Positions 23,772 to 32,753 of a stretch of DNA of 33,010 nucleotides are shown here, piece after piece. The stretch is from Rugamonas sp. GTDB taxonomy: Bacteria; Pseudomonadota; Gammaproteobacteria; Burkholderiales; Burkholderiaceae_D. Location of the stretch: the NCBI RefSeq assembly GCF_025354735.1, contig NZ_JANXMI010000289.1, positions 1 through 33,010 on the forward strand. The letters run 5' to 3'. Each line of letters starts with the position of its first letter. Position 1 is the first letter of the stretch. The notes beneath the pieces are model-generated. The model was not told where the DNA came from. It saw nothing but the letters and a program-made list of their open reading frames with translations, and made no database searches. The translations under genes and the position numbers were made by a program.

Positions 23772-26282
23772 ATGCGGCATTCATCGTATCAATCGGCGGT
23801 ACCGGCACTTCACACTTTGCGACTGGCGCTGCTGGCCGCCGGCCTGCTGGGCGGCGCGGCCGCTTCGGCGCAAACCAGCGTCGGCCAGGTGCAGGACGTG
23901 GTGGTCAGCACCGGCGTGCGCGGCGAGGCGCGCACCGTGGCCGACAGCCCGGCGCCGATCGACGTTATCAGCGGCGAGCAGCTGATCCACACCGGCCGCG
24001 CCGAACTGGCCGAGGCGCTGGCGCGGCTGCTGCCGTCGTTTAATTTCGGGACCAACCAGGCCGGCGTCAATTCGGTGGTGCGGCCGGTCAGCAACCGCGG
24101 ACTGGGGCCGGCCTACACGCTGGTGCTGGTGAACGGCAAGCGGCGCCACAATTCCGCGCTGCTGACCAACGGCGGCGGCGACACCAGCGGCGTCAACGCG
24201 ATCGACCTCGATACGATACCGCTCAGCGCCATCGACCACATCGAAGTGCTGAAGGACAGCGCGGCCGCGCAGTACGGATCGGACGCGGTGGCCGGCGTGG
24301 TCAACGTGATCCTCAAAGCCGGCAACCACGGCGGCGAAATCGCGGCCGGCTACGGCCAGCTCAAGGAAGGGCAGGGCAACCGCGATAACAGCAAGGTCGA
24401 AGGCGACGCCGGTTTCGCGCTCGGCGACGACGGCTACCTGCACCTCGGCGCGGCGGCCCGCAAGCGCGGCCAGTCGTGGGACAACTTCCCGTCGACGAAC
24501 CTGGTGGCCTACTCGCCGGCGTCGAATCCGAAGAACGCCAGCTGGAACCGCGACGGCGCCCACAACGGCGATCCCGGCATCGAATCCTACGACGTCGCGG
24601 TCAACGCCGAGAAGTCCTACGACAAGGACACGGTGCTCTACGCCTTCGGCACGCTGGGCACCCGCAACACGGTGGCCGGGAATAACTTCCGCCGCCCGAA
24701 CGGCCTGGCCACCATCGACCAGCTTTACCCGGACGGCTATTTCGCCATCAATAATATGAGCGCCCTGGACTTCCAGCTCAACGTCGGCGCGCGCGGCCGC
24801 GCGGCCGGCTGGAACTGGGACCTGAACACCGGCTACGGCAAGAACCGCGCGCGCCAGTACAGCAATTTGACGTCGAATCCCTCGCTGGGACCGGCCTCTC
24901 CGACCAGCTTCGACGACCTCGCCGTGTATCAGTTCGAGCAGTGGACCACCAACGCCGACTTCACGCGCGCCGTCGACATCGGCCTGAAAAAGCCGCTGCA
25001 ATGGTCGTGGGGCGTGGAAGAGCGCGCCGAGCGCTTCACCACGTATGCGGGCGAGCCGCTCGGCTACATCAACGGCGGCTATGTGTTCCAGCCGGGCGAC
25101 CAGGAAGGCAATCCGAATGTCGGCAAGCCGGCGGCGGTGGGCGCCCAGGCCGGCGTGGCGCTGGCGCCGGCCGACGCGGCGCGCGTCAAGCGCAACGTGC
25201 TGGCCATTTATAACGACATCGGTTTCTATCCGCTGGAGCAGTGGTTCGTCGACGGCGCGGTGCGCGCCGAACATTACAACGACAGCGCCGGCAACACCAC
25301 CAGCGGCAAGATCAACAGCCGCTACGATTTCTCGCCGGCGTTCGCGATACGCGGCACGGTCGGTTCGGGTTTCCGTGCGCCGTCGCTGACGCAGATCGGC
25401 TATTCGCAGACCGATAACCGCACCAACATCAATCCGGTCACCGGCGAAGTCGGTCCCAGTTTGTCCAAGCTGCTGCTGAACGATTCGGCGCTGGCGCGGC
25501 GCTTCGGCGCACAGGATTTGAAGCCGGAAAAGTCGCTCAACTTCGGCCTGGGCGCCGTGTTCAAGCCGGCCGACAATGTCAACCTCACGCTCGACGGCTA
25601 CCAGGTGTCGGTGAAGGACCGCATCATCCGCACCGGCTATATGTTCGGTCCCGCGTTCGTGCCCACGCTGAAGGCGGCCGGCCTGACCGGCAGCGAGTGG
25701 ATACAGTATTTCGCCAACGGCGTCGATACGCGCACCAGCGGCCTCGATGTGGTGACCGACGCCACCGGCGACTACGGCCGTTATGGCCTCGTGCGCTGGG
25801 GCGCGGCGGTCAACTGGAACCACACGTCGATCACCAGGATCAACGCGACGCCGTCGCAGATCACGGCCTTGGGCGCCAATCCGGGCGGCAGCTCGGTGTG
25901 GTTCGGCTATTCGGCCGGCGGCGGCATCGGCGACCTGACGGCGTCACCGCGCACCAAGCTGATTCTGTCGGCGCGCTGGTTCATCGGCGCGCTGGAAGCG
26001 AATTTGCAAACGACGCGCTACGACGCCTACACCTGGCAGACCACCGCCAACCGCGCGCAGGATTACCACTTCGGCGCCAAGTGGCTGAGCGATCTCGATG
26101 TGACGTATGCCGTCACCAGGCGCGCCAAGCTGACCCTGGGTGCGGCCAATCTGTTCAACGTGCGGCCCGATAAAAACGGCCCGGGCGACGTCAACTCCGG
26201 CGGCAACAGCTTCTATTACGGGCCGTCGCCGTTCGCCCCGAGCGGCGCCTATTACTACGGCAAGGTGACGTATGACTTCTGA
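23772..26282 (+). CDS. TonB-dependent outer-membrane receptor
   Basis: This 836-residue protein has a signal peptide (about 1-35, ending ASAQ). A likely TonB box follows (QDVVVSTGVRG), then a plug domain (about 50-170; SPAPIDVISGEQLIHTGRAE, GPAYTLVLVNGKRRH, VLKDSAAAQYGSDAVAGVVN). A long beta-barrel ends in KVTYDF with terminal phenylalanine, as outer-membrane barrels require. Such receptors import scarce substrates using TonB energy. The ligand is unknown, but placement between sulfonate binding proteins suggests an organosulfur compound and not iron. AAGGGA lies just upstream. The long 5' frame from 23589 overlaps the previous gene and lacks a signal. The next gene starts 11 bases before its stop. 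Confidence 0.93.
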   Translation: MRHSSYQSAVPALHTLRLALLAAGLLGGAAASAQTSVGQVQDVVVSTGVRGEARTVADSPAPIDVISGEQLIHTGRAELAEALARLLPSFNFGTNQAGVNSVVRPVSNRGLGPAYTLVLVNGKRRHNSALLTNGGGDTSGVNAIDLDTIPLSAIDHIEVLKDSAAAQYGSDAVAGVVNVILKAGNHGGEIAAGYGQLKEGQGNRDNSKVEGDAGFALGDDGYLHLGAAARKRGQSWDNFPSTNLVAYSPASNPKNASWNRDGAHNGDPGIESYDVAVNAEKSYDKDTVLYAFGTLGTRNTVAGNNFRRPNGLATIDQLYPDGYFAINNMSALDFQLNVGARGRAAGWNWDLNTGYGKNRARQYSNLTSNPSLGPASPTSFDDLAVYQFEQWTTNADFTRAVDIGLKKPLQWSWGVEERAERFTTYAGEPLGYINGGYVFQPGDQEGNPNVGKPAAVGAQAGVALAPADAARVKRNVLAIYNDIGFYPLEQWFVDGAVRAEHYNDSAGNTTSGKINSRYDFSPAFAIRGTVGSGFRAPSLTQIGYSQTDNRTNINPVTGEVGPSLSKLLLNDSALARRFGAQDLKPEKSLNFGLGAVFKPADNVNLTLDGYQVSVKDRIIRTGYMFGPAFVPTLKAAGLTGSEWIQYFANGVDTRTSGLDVVTDATGDYGRYGLVRWGAAVNWNHTSITRINATPSQITALGANPGGSSVWFGYSAGGGIGDLTASPRTKLILSARWFIGALEANLQTTRYDAYTWQTTANRAQDYHFGAKWLSDLDVTYAVTRRAKLTLGAANLFNVRPDKNGPGDVNSGGNSFYYGPSPFAPSGAYYYGKVTYDF

Positions 26283-27273
26283 TCCGAATCGCTTGCGCCG
26301 CATGCTGGCGCTGTTGCCGGCGGCGGCCTTGCTGGGCGCCTGCGGCAAGGCGGCAACGCCCGCCGTCGCGGGTGCGGTTGGCGCCGCGCCGGATCTGTCC
26401 AGGGTGACGCTGGTGCTGGGCGATCAGGTCCACCTGCTGCAGACCAAGGCCGAAGCGGCCGGCGCGCTGCGCGGCGTGCCGTACAAGATCGAGTGGGCCA
26501 GCTTCCAGGGCGCGGCGCCGCTGTTCGAGGCGGTGGTGTCGGGCGATGTCGATACCGCGATGGCGGCCGATACGCCGGCGCTGGCGGCAGCCGCCGGCGG
26601 CGCGCGCGTGAAGGTGGTGGCGGCCAGCGTGACGTCGCCGGCCGGCGTGGCGATACTGGTGCCGCCGGGCTCTCCGATCAAGACGGTGGCGGACCTGAAG
26701 GGACGCGGCGTCATCGTGTCGTCGGCACGCGGCAGCGTCGCGCACTACCTGCTGTTTGGCGCGCTGCGCGAAGCGGGCCTGCATCCGGACGAGGTGACGA
26801 CCGGCTTCATGCTGCCGGGCGACGCCGCAGTCGCTTTCTCGAGCGGTAAGATCGAGGCCTGGGCCACCTTCGGCACCTACCAGGCCAGCGCCGAAATCCA
26901 TGGCGCGCGCGTGCTGCGCGACGGCGTCGGCATCAATTCCGGCATCGGCCTGATCGCCGCGTCGGACGCCGCGCTGGCCGACGCCGGCAAGCGCGCGGCG
27001 CTGGCGGACGTGCTGCAACGGCTGGCGCTGTCGAACCTGTGGGCCAACGCGCATCCCGACGAATACGCGCGCGTGTTCCAGCGGCTGACCAAACTGCCAG
27101 CCGATGTGGTGAAGCTGGTGGTGGCGCGCGACCGGCCGCAATTGCGCGCGCTCGACGCGCAGATCGTCGGCCAGTTGCAGCAGGTGGCCGACACATTTTT
27201 CGAAGCCAGGCTGTTTCCGCGCCGCGTCGACGCCAGCCGCCTGGTAGACGCGACCCTGTTCCGGCCCGCCTGA
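26272..27273 (+). CDS. ABC substrate-binding lipoprotein, sulfonate/nitrate type
   Basis: This 333-residue protein has a lipoprotein signal with the lipobox LGAC (C24). The mature part matches the SsuA/NrtA fold: YKIEWASFQGAAPLFEAVVS, DVDTAMAADTPALAAAAGG, SVTSPAGVAILVPPGSPIKT, DLKGRGVIVSSARGSVAHYL and GKIEAWATFGTYQASAEIHG. It is a second binding protein for the operon's single permease/ATPase pair and is membrane-anchored, unlike the Tat-type one. It may present a different substrate or act at the outer membrane beside the receptor. Its start overlaps the receptor gene by 11 nt, pointing to coupled translation. Confidence 0.88.
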   Translation: MTSDPNRLRRMLALLPAAALLGACGKAATPAVAGAVGAAPDLSRVTLVLGDQVHLLQTKAEAAGALRGVPYKIEWASFQGAAPLFEAVVSGDVDTAMAADTPALAAAAGGARVKVVAASVTSPAGVAILVPPGSPIKTVADLKGRGVIVSSARGSVAHYLLFGALREAGLHPDEVTTGFMLPGDAAVAFSSGKIEAWATFGTYQASAEIHGARVLRDGVGINSGIGLIAASDAALADAGKRAALADVLQRLALSNLWANAHPDEYARVFQRLTKLPADVVKLVVARDRPQLRALDAQIVGQLQQVADTFFEARLFPRRVDASRLVDATLFRPA

Positions 27274-27296
27274 CATTTCATTCAAGGAGAGACAGC

Positions 27297-28655
27297 ATGA
27301 GCGCAACGTACAGCACGACGCATGGCACACCGCAGCGGCAAATCAAACTTGGTTTCATCCTCCATGGCGTTGGCCCCGGCTGGGGCGACTGGCGCCATCC
27401 GGACGCCGACCCCTGCGCCAGCACCGACATCGATTTCTATCTGCGCCAGGCGCGCGTGGCCGAAGCGGGCAAGTTCGATTTCCTGTTCGTGGCCGACAGT
27501 GTCCACATCACCGAGAAATCGAGCCCGCACTATCTGAACCGCTTCGAGCCGCTGACGATCTTGTCGGCCATCGCCACCGCCACCACCCACATCGGACTGG
27601 TGGCGACGCTGACGGTCAGCTACAGCGAGCCATACACGGTGGCGCGCCAGTTCGCGTCGCTCGACCACATCAGCCGTGGCCGCGCCGGATGGAATGTGGT
27701 GACGTCGTGGCTGTCCGGCAGCGCGGAAAACTACGGCAAGCCGGTACACCCGCCGCACGAGGTACGCTACCGCATCGCGGCCGAGCATGTGCAGACCGTG
27801 CAGGGTCTGTGGGATTCGTGGGAAGACGATGCGCTGGTGCGCGACAAGGCCAGCGGCCAGTTCCTCGATCCGTCCAAGCTGCATGCGCTGAACCACCACG
27901 GCGATTTTTTCTCGGTGCGCGGGCCGCTCAACATCAGCCGTTCGCCGCAGGGGCAACCGGTGATCTTCCAGGCCGGCGCGTCGGAAGACGGCCGCAATTT
28001 TTCGGCCCGTTATGCCGAGGCGTTTTTCACGGAAGGCTCGTCGTTCGACTCGTCGCAGGCTTATTATGCGGATATCAAGCAGCGGGCGGCGGCGCTGGGC
28101 CGGCCGGCGCACAAGCTGGGCGTGTTGCCGGCGCTGCGCGCCATCGTCGGCCGCAGCGAGGAGGAGGCGCGGCGGCTGTATGGCGAGGCGCTGGCGCTGG
28201 TTCGCATCGAGGACGCGCTGGTGGCGCTGGCGCGCTCGTTCAACGAGCATGACCTGGGCCAGTATGGGCTCGACGAACCGTTTCCAGACATCGCCCGCTT
28301 CGGCGCCGAGAGCAACCGCAGCGCGTCCGAGCGCATCATGCGGACCGCGCGCGAGGAGGGGCTGACGCTGCGCCAGGCCGCGCTGCGCCACGCCAGCCCG
28401 CGCCTGGAATTCGTCGGCACCGGCGTCCAGGTGGCCGACGCGATCGAGCGCTGGTTCGTGGGCGGCGCGGCCGATGGGTTTATCCTGTTCGAATCGCTGC
28501 CGCGCCAGCTCGACGCCTTTGTCGCCGAAGTGGTGCCGGTGCTGCAGCAGCGCGGCCTGTTCCGGCGCGACTATGAGCACCGCACCCTGCGCGGCCATCT
28601 GGGCCTGGACGTGCCGGAAAACCGCAACACGGCGGCGCGCCGCCAGGCCGCCTGA
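27297..28655 (+). CDS. LLM flavin-dependent monooxygenase, NtaA/SnaA/DszA type
   Basis: This 452-residue TIM-barrel enzyme has segments typical of the NtaA/SnaA/DszA branch: IKLGFILHGVGPGWGDWRHP, AEAGKFDFLFVADSVHI, FEPLTILSAIATATTHIGLV, SRGRAGWNVVTSW and HHGDFFSVRGPLNISRSPQG. These use reduced FMN from a separate reductase to oxygenate substrates, including sulfone and sulfonate C-S cleavage. No reductase gene is in the operon. AAGGAG precedes ATG 27297. The frame continues upstream but overlaps the lipoprotein gene. With the other LLM gene interrupted, this may be the only working LLM enzyme here. Its stop is directly followed by the ATG of the dioxygenase gene. Confidence 0.9.
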   Translation: MSATYSTTHGTPQRQIKLGFILHGVGPGWGDWRHPDADPCASTDIDFYLRQARVAEAGKFDFLFVADSVHITEKSSPHYLNRFEPLTILSAIATATTHIGLVATLTVSYSEPYTVARQFASLDHISRGRAGWNVVTSWLSGSAENYGKPVHPPHEVRYRIAAEHVQTVQGLWDSWEDDALVRDKASGQFLDPSKLHALNHHGDFFSVRGPLNISRSPQGQPVIFQAGASEDGRNFSARYAEAFFTEGSSFDSSQAYYADIKQRAAALGRPAHKLGVLPALRAIVGRSEEEARRLYGEALALVRIEDALVALARSFNEHDLGQYGLDEPFPDIARFGAESNRSASERIMRTAREEGLTLRQAALRHASPRLEFVGTGVQVADAIERWFVGGAADGFILFESLPRQLDAFVAEVVPVLQQRGLFRRDYEHRTLRGHLGLDVPENRNTAARRQAA

Positions 28656-29240
28656 ATGGAGCAGACGCAGATGGTTCAAGCACTGGGTTTTGACACGCCG
28701 CCACGGCTGCGGCACTTTATCGACGGCCTCGAACCGCTGCTGGACGCGGGCGAGCAGCGCATCGTCGAGCGGGGTTCGGCGCTGCTGCGCGAGCTGCTGG
28801 CGCATGACGACTGGCTGCCGCAAAGCGCCGCGCTGCCGGACCCGCGCCACTATCGGCAGTACCTGCTGTACCGCGATCCGGCGGCGCGCTTTTCGGTGCT
28901 CAGCTTCGTCTGGGGACCGGGCCAATCGACGCCGATCCACGACCACACGGTATGGGGTTTGGTCGGCCTGCTGCGCGGCGCGGAAGTGTCGCAGGATTAT
29001 GTGCGCGGCGCCGACGGCACGCTGGCGCCGGACGGCCCGCCGCTGCGGCTGGAGGCGGGCGCGGTGGCGGCGGTGTCGCCGGCGCTGGGCGACATCCACC
29101 AGGTATTCAACGCCTACGACGACCGCATCTCCATCGGCATCCACGTCTACGGCGCCGACATCGGCGCGGTCGACCGCAGCATCTTCAGCGCCGACGGCGG
29201 CCGCAAGCCTTTCCGTTCCGGCTATGCCAACATCGGCTGA
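28656..29240 (+). CDS. Cysteine dioxygenase-family cupin (3-mercaptopropionate dioxygenase-like)
   Basis: This 194-residue thiol dioxygenase has the iron-binding cupin motif TPIHDHTVWGLVGLLRGAE (H95, H97) and third ligand H148 in GDIHQVFN. Downstream IGIHVYGADIG carries H163 and Y165, and R174 lies where 3-mercaptopropionate dioxygenases have their substrate-binding arginine. The serine of the Ser-His-Tyr triad of those enzymes appears to be glycine here (G161). The mapping relies on residue spacing remembered from characterised enzymes. The family adds oxygen to thiols to give sulfinates. ATG 28656 follows the previous stop directly; an ATG at 28671, with GGAG nine bases before it, is an equally good start. 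It pairs with the rhodanese gene 22 nt later. Confidence 0.88.
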   Translation: MEQTQMVQALGFDTPPRLRHFIDGLEPLLDAGEQRIVERGSALLRELLAHDDWLPQSAALPDPRHYRQYLLYRDPAARFSVLSFVWGPGQSTPIHDHTVWGLVGLLRGAEVSQDYVRGADGTLAPDGPPLRLEAGAVAAVSPALGDIHQVFNAYDDRISIGIHVYGADIGAVDRSIFSADGGRKPFRSGYANIG

Positions 29241-29262
29241 CCTTAGCAAGGAGCACGACCTT

Positions 29263-30879
29263 ATGACCAGGAATCCAGATAGCACCGGCCCGCGGGCCAT
29301 CCCCGTGCGCAGCTACCAGCAGGTGCGCGACGCCTTGCTGGCGCGGCAGGAAATCGCGCTGCTCGACGTGCGCGAAGAAGATCCGCATGCGCAGGCGCAT
29401 CCGCTGTTCGCGGCCAACCTGCCGTTCGGCCGCATCGAGCTCGATGCCTACACCAGGCTGCCGCGCCGCGACGTGCCCATCGTCGTTCTCGATGACGGGG
29501 AAGGGCTGGCGCCGGCCGCCGCCGCGCGCCTGCGCCAGCTCGGCTACACCGAGGTGGCGCAGCTTGATGGCGGCATCGCCGGCTGGCGCGCGGCCGGCGG
29601 CGAATTGTTCCGCGACGTGAATGTGCCCAGCAAGGCCTTCGGCGAACTGGTGGAGGCCGAGCGCCACACGCCGTCGCTGTCGGCGCAGGAAGTGCGGGCG
29701 CTGATCGATGGCGGCGACGACATCGTCATCCTCGACGCGCGCCGCTACGACGAATACCAGACCATGAGCATCCCCGGCAGCATCAGCGTGCCGGGCGCGG
29801 AACTGGCGCTGCGGGCGCGCGCGCTGGCGCCCGATCCGGCCACGCGCGTGATCGTCAACTGCGCGGGCCGCACGCGCAGCATCATCGGCGCGCAGTCCTT
29901 GATTAACGCGGGCTTGCCCAATCCGGTGGCGGCGCTGCGCAACGGGACGATAGGCTGGACACTGGCGCGCCAGCAGCTTGAGCACGGACAGTCGCGCCGC
30001 TATGGCGCGGTGCCGGAGGCGACGCGGCAGGTGGCGGCGCAATCGGCGCGCGCGCTGGCCGACCGCGCCGGCGTGCTGCGCGTGGCCTTCGCGGCGCTGG
30101 AGCGGCTGCACGCGGACGCCGGCCGCACCACATATTTTTTCGATATCCGCAGTCCGGAAGAATTCGCGCAGGGCCGCCTTGAACACTTCCGCAGCGCGCC
30201 GGGCGGGCAGCTGGTGCAGGAAACCGAGCAGTTCGCACCGGTGCGCGGCGCGCGGCTGGTGCTGGCCGACAGCGACGGCGTGCGCGCCAACCTGACGGCG
30301 TCGTGGCTGCGGCAGATGAACCATGAGGTGTATGTCGTCGACGAGCTGCGGGCCGCCGATTTTCATGTGTACAGCGCCTGGCATGCGCCGCTGCCGCCGG
30401 CGCCGGAGGTGGAGGAAATCAGCGCGGCGACCCTGTCGGACTGGCTGGCCGTGTCGCCGGAGCGCACCGCGCTGCTCGACTTTACGTCGGGCGCGAATTA
30501 CCGGAAGCGGCATATTCCGGGCGCGTGGTTTGCCTTGCGTTCGGAGTTGGCGGCGGTGCTGGGACGCCTGCCGGCGGCGGAGCGCTATGTGCTCACTTGC
30601 GGCAGCAGCGCGCTGGCGCGCTTTGCGGCCGCCGATTTGCGGGCGCTGACGGCGGCGCCGGTGCTGGTGCTGACCGGCGGCACGTCGGCCTGGGCCGATG
30701 CCGGCTTGCCGCTGGAGTCGCGGCCGGGCCGGCTGGCGTCGCCGCTGATCGACCGTTACCGGCGGCCGTACGAGGGCACCGACAATCAGGACGAGGCGAT
30801 GCAGGCGTATCTGGATTGGGAGTTCGGCCTGGTGGCGCAGCTGGGGCGCGATGGCACGCACGGTTTTACGGTGCTGTAA
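29263..30879 (+). CDS. Four-domain rhodanese (sulfurtransferase) protein
   Basis: This 538-residue cytoplasmic protein has four rhodanese domains in a row: about 12-115, 138-245, 270-375 and 385-488. Domains 2 and 4 have the active cysteine: C200 in VIVNCAGRTRS and C446 in YVLTCGSSALA. In domains 1 and 3 that position is aspartate (about D77 in IVVLDDGEG and D336 in LVLADSDGV), so they look inactive. The GGIAGWR and GGTSAWADAGLPL endings are typical. Rhodaneses move sulfane sulfur between thiols. Thiol dioxygenase and rhodanese genes often pair, and here the dioxygenase gene ends 22 nt upstream. AAGGAG lies nine bases before ATG 29263. It is the last gene of the operon and is followed by a long hairpin. 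Confidence 0.88.
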   Translation: MTRNPDSTGPRAIPVRSYQQVRDALLARQEIALLDVREEDPHAQAHPLFAANLPFGRIELDAYTRLPRRDVPIVVLDDGEGLAPAAAARLRQLGYTEVAQLDGGIAGWRAAGGELFRDVNVPSKAFGELVEAERHTPSLSAQEVRALIDGGDDIVILDARRYDEYQTMSIPGSISVPGAELALRARALAPDPATRVIVNCAGRTRSIIGAQSLINAGLPNPVAALRNGTIGWTLARQQLEHGQSRRYGAVPEATRQVAAQSARALADRAGVLRVAFAALERLHADAGRTTYFFDIRSPEEFAQGRLEHFRSAPGGQLVQETEQFAPVRGARLVLADSDGVRANLTASWLRQMNHEVYVVDELRAADFHVYSAWHAPLPPAPEVEEISAATLSDWLAVSPERTALLDFTSGANYRKRHIPGAWFALRSELAAVLGRLPAAERYVLTCGSSALARFAAADLRALTAAPVLVLTGGTSAWADAGLPLESRPGRLASPLIDRYRRPYEGTDNQDEAMQAYLDWEFGLVAQLGRDGTHGFTVL

Positions 30880-30882
30880 ACG

Positions 30883-30922
30883 TCAAAGGGAGCGGCGCCG
30901 GTGCCGGCGCCGCTCGCTTTGA
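30883..30922. terminator. Long GC hairpin after the organosulfur operon
   Basis: The 12-bp perfect stem GAGCGGCGCCGG (30890-30901) pairs with 30904-30915. Across a single G-G mismatch it extends with TCAAAG (30883-30888) and CTTTGA (30917-30922), giving 18 base pairs in total. It begins three bases after the rhodanese stop codon. There is no U-tract. It is a likely 3' end for the operon and possibly for the converging chemotaxis gene. Confidence 0.65.
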
Positions 30923-30925
30923 TAC

Positions 30926-30952
30926 GGTATAAATCGTTTATATTATTTATGC
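30926..30952 (+). repeat. 17-bp palindrome, copy 3 of 3, with shared extension
   Basis: GTATAAATCGTTTATAT at 30927-30943 lies between the convergent rhodanese and chemotaxis genes. Bases 30926-30952 match 13167-13193 with one difference. Confidence 0.75.
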
Positions 30953-30956
30953 AGTA

Positions 30957-32702
30957 TTAAAATTCTTCCCACTCGTCGGCGCTGGCGGCTGTTGCGAGCA
31001 CCGGCGCTTTGCGTGCCGACAGGCGGGGCGCGGTGCGGGTCGCTGGAGTGGCCGGCCTGGCCGCAGCGACTCGTGCCGGCTTGGCCGCAGCCAGCCGGGC
31101 CGGCTTGGCCGCGCTGGCTTTCGCCGGCGCCATCAGCGCCGGCGCGGTCCGTTCCTGATGCAGCCTGAAGCCGGCGGCGACGCGCGCCAGGCCGGCCGCC
31201 TGTTCCTGCATGCTGTCGGCGGCGGCCGCCGCTTCCTCGTCCAGCGCGGCGTTTTGCTGCGTGACGCGGTCCATCTGCGCGATCGCGATGTTGACCTGGT
31301 CGATGCCGGTGCTCTGCTCCTGGCTGGCGGCGGTGATCTCGCCCATCATGTCGGTGACGCGGCGCACGCTGGCGACGACATCGTCCATCGTGCTGCCGGC
31401 CTGCTGCACCAGGCGCGCGCCGATGTCGACCTGCTGTACCGAATCGTCGATCAAGCCCTTGATTTCCTTGGCGGCGGCGGCCGAGCGCTGCGCCAGGTTG
31501 CGCACTTCGGTGGCGACGACGGCGAAGCCGCGTCCCTGTTCGCCGGCGCGCGCCGCTTCGACGGCCGCGTTCAAGGCCAGGATATTGGTCTGGAAGGCGA
31601 TGCCGTCGATGACGCCGATGATGTCGACGATCTTCTTGGCCGAGCCGTCGATGGAGCCCATGGTGTCGACCACTTGCGACACCACCATGCCGCCCTTCTG
31701 GGCGATCTCGGACGCGCTCTGCGCCAGCACGTTGGCCTGGCGCGCGTTGTCGGCGTTTTGCTTGACGGTGCTGGTCAGCTGCACCATGGCCGATGCCGTT
31801 TCTTCCAGCGCGGCGGCCTGCTGCTCGGTGCGCGAGGACAGGTCCTGGTTGCCGGAGGCGATTTCGCCGGAGGCGAGGGCGATGGCCTGGGTGCCGCTCT
31901 GGACTTCGCCGACGACGGTGCCGAGGGCGTCGTTCATCGCGTGCAGCGCGCGCATCAGGTCGCCGATCTGGTCGCGCGAGGCCTGCGCGAAGTGGGTGCG
32001 CAAGTCGCCGCTGGCGACGGTGGCGGCGACGGCGATGGCCGCCTCGAGCGGCTTGGTGATGCTGGTCGAGATCAGCCAGGCGCCGGTCGCGCCCAGCAGC
32101 ACCAGCAGCGCGCTGAGGGCGACGATCAAATTGAAGCTGCGGCTGGTGGCCGCTTCGACGTCGTGGGCCATCTGGTCGAGCACGCCGCGTTCGTACTGTT
32201 GCAGCTTCAGCATGCCGGCCAGATAGGCGTCCGAGGCCGGCGTGAAGGTGTCGCTGAACACTTTCGCGGCGAGGGCGGCGTCGCCCGATTTATTCGCGTC
32301 GAGCAGCTGCTGCTTCGATTCGACGAACTTGACGCGCACCGCCAGCGTCGCCTGGTAGATGGCTTTTTCCTCGTCGGAACTGGCCAGCTCGCCCATCTTC
32401 TTGTTGAGCACATTGCCCTTTTTCGAGCCGTCGGCCATGACGTCGGCGAAGGTCGCCGCCAGCGTCTGGTCGGAACTCTTGCCCATCAAGATGGTGCGGG
32501 CCACGGTGACGCTGGTCTGGGTGTACCAGTCGTTGACGAGGCGCTCCTTGGTCAGCGGCTCGGCCATCATGCGCTTGGTCGCCTCGGCGTTTTCGCGCGC
32601 GTTCACCAGCGCGAAGGCGATGGCGATGATGGACAGGATGAGGACGGCGGCGAAGCCGATGGCCAGCCGCACGCCGATGCGGATATTGGAGAGTCGTAAC
32701 AT
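30957..32702 (-). CDS. Methyl-accepting chemotaxis protein
   Basis: This 581-residue membrane receptor has TM1 at about 10-32, a helical periplasmic sensor of four-helix-bundle type (about 33-188) and TM2 at about 190-212. A HAMP domain (about 213-265) and a long signalling hairpin follow. The hairpin tip [20 protein letters not shown] contacts CheA/CheW. A flexible Ala/Pro/Lys-rich tail leads to the C-terminal pentapeptide EWEEF, which fits the xWxxF tether for CheR and CheB. The sensed ligand is unknown; nearness to the sulfur operon is suggestive only. The start at 32702 gives the usual short N-terminus before TM1, although no clear ribosome site precedes it. Longer in-frame starts at 32798 and 32909 would add a segment with no known role. 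Confidence 0.93.
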   Translation of the reverse strand: MLRLSNIRIGVRLAIGFAAVLILSIIAIAFALVNARENAEATKRMMAEPLTKERLVNDWYTQTSVTVARTILMGKSSDQTLAATFADVMADGSKKGNVLNKKMGELASSDEEKAIYQATLAVRVKFVESKQQLLDANKSGDAALAAKVFSDTFTPASDAYLAGMLKLQQYERGVLDQMAHDVEAATSRSFNLIVALSALLVLLGATGAWLISTSITKPLEAAIAVAATVASGDLRTHFAQASRDQIGDLMRALHAMNDALGTVVGEVQSGTQAIALASGEIASGNQDLSSRTEQQAAALEETASAMVQLTSTVKQNADNARQANVLAQSASEIAQKGGMVVSQVVDTMGSIDGSAKKIVDIIGVIDGIAFQTNILALNAAVEAARAGEQGRGFAVVATEVRNLAQRSAAAAKEIKGLIDDSVQQVDIGARLVQQAGSTMDDVVASVRRVTDMMGEITAASQEQSTGIDQVNIAIAQMDRVTQQNAALDEEAAAAADSMQEQAAGLARVAAGFRLHQERTAPALMAPAKASAAKPARLAAAKPARVAAARPATPATRTAPRLSARKAPVLATAASADEWEEF

Positions 32703-32753
32703 GGTCGAGGTCGCGATATGAAAAGTGGCGGCCAGCCTGTTGTCGCGGCCAGC

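Noticed and set aside
14511..30879. Siderophore uptake locus
   Set aside because: A TonB receptor alone would allow it, but no siderophore synthesis, ferric reductase or Fur-type context is seen, and the neighbours are sulfur-type oxygenases and importers.
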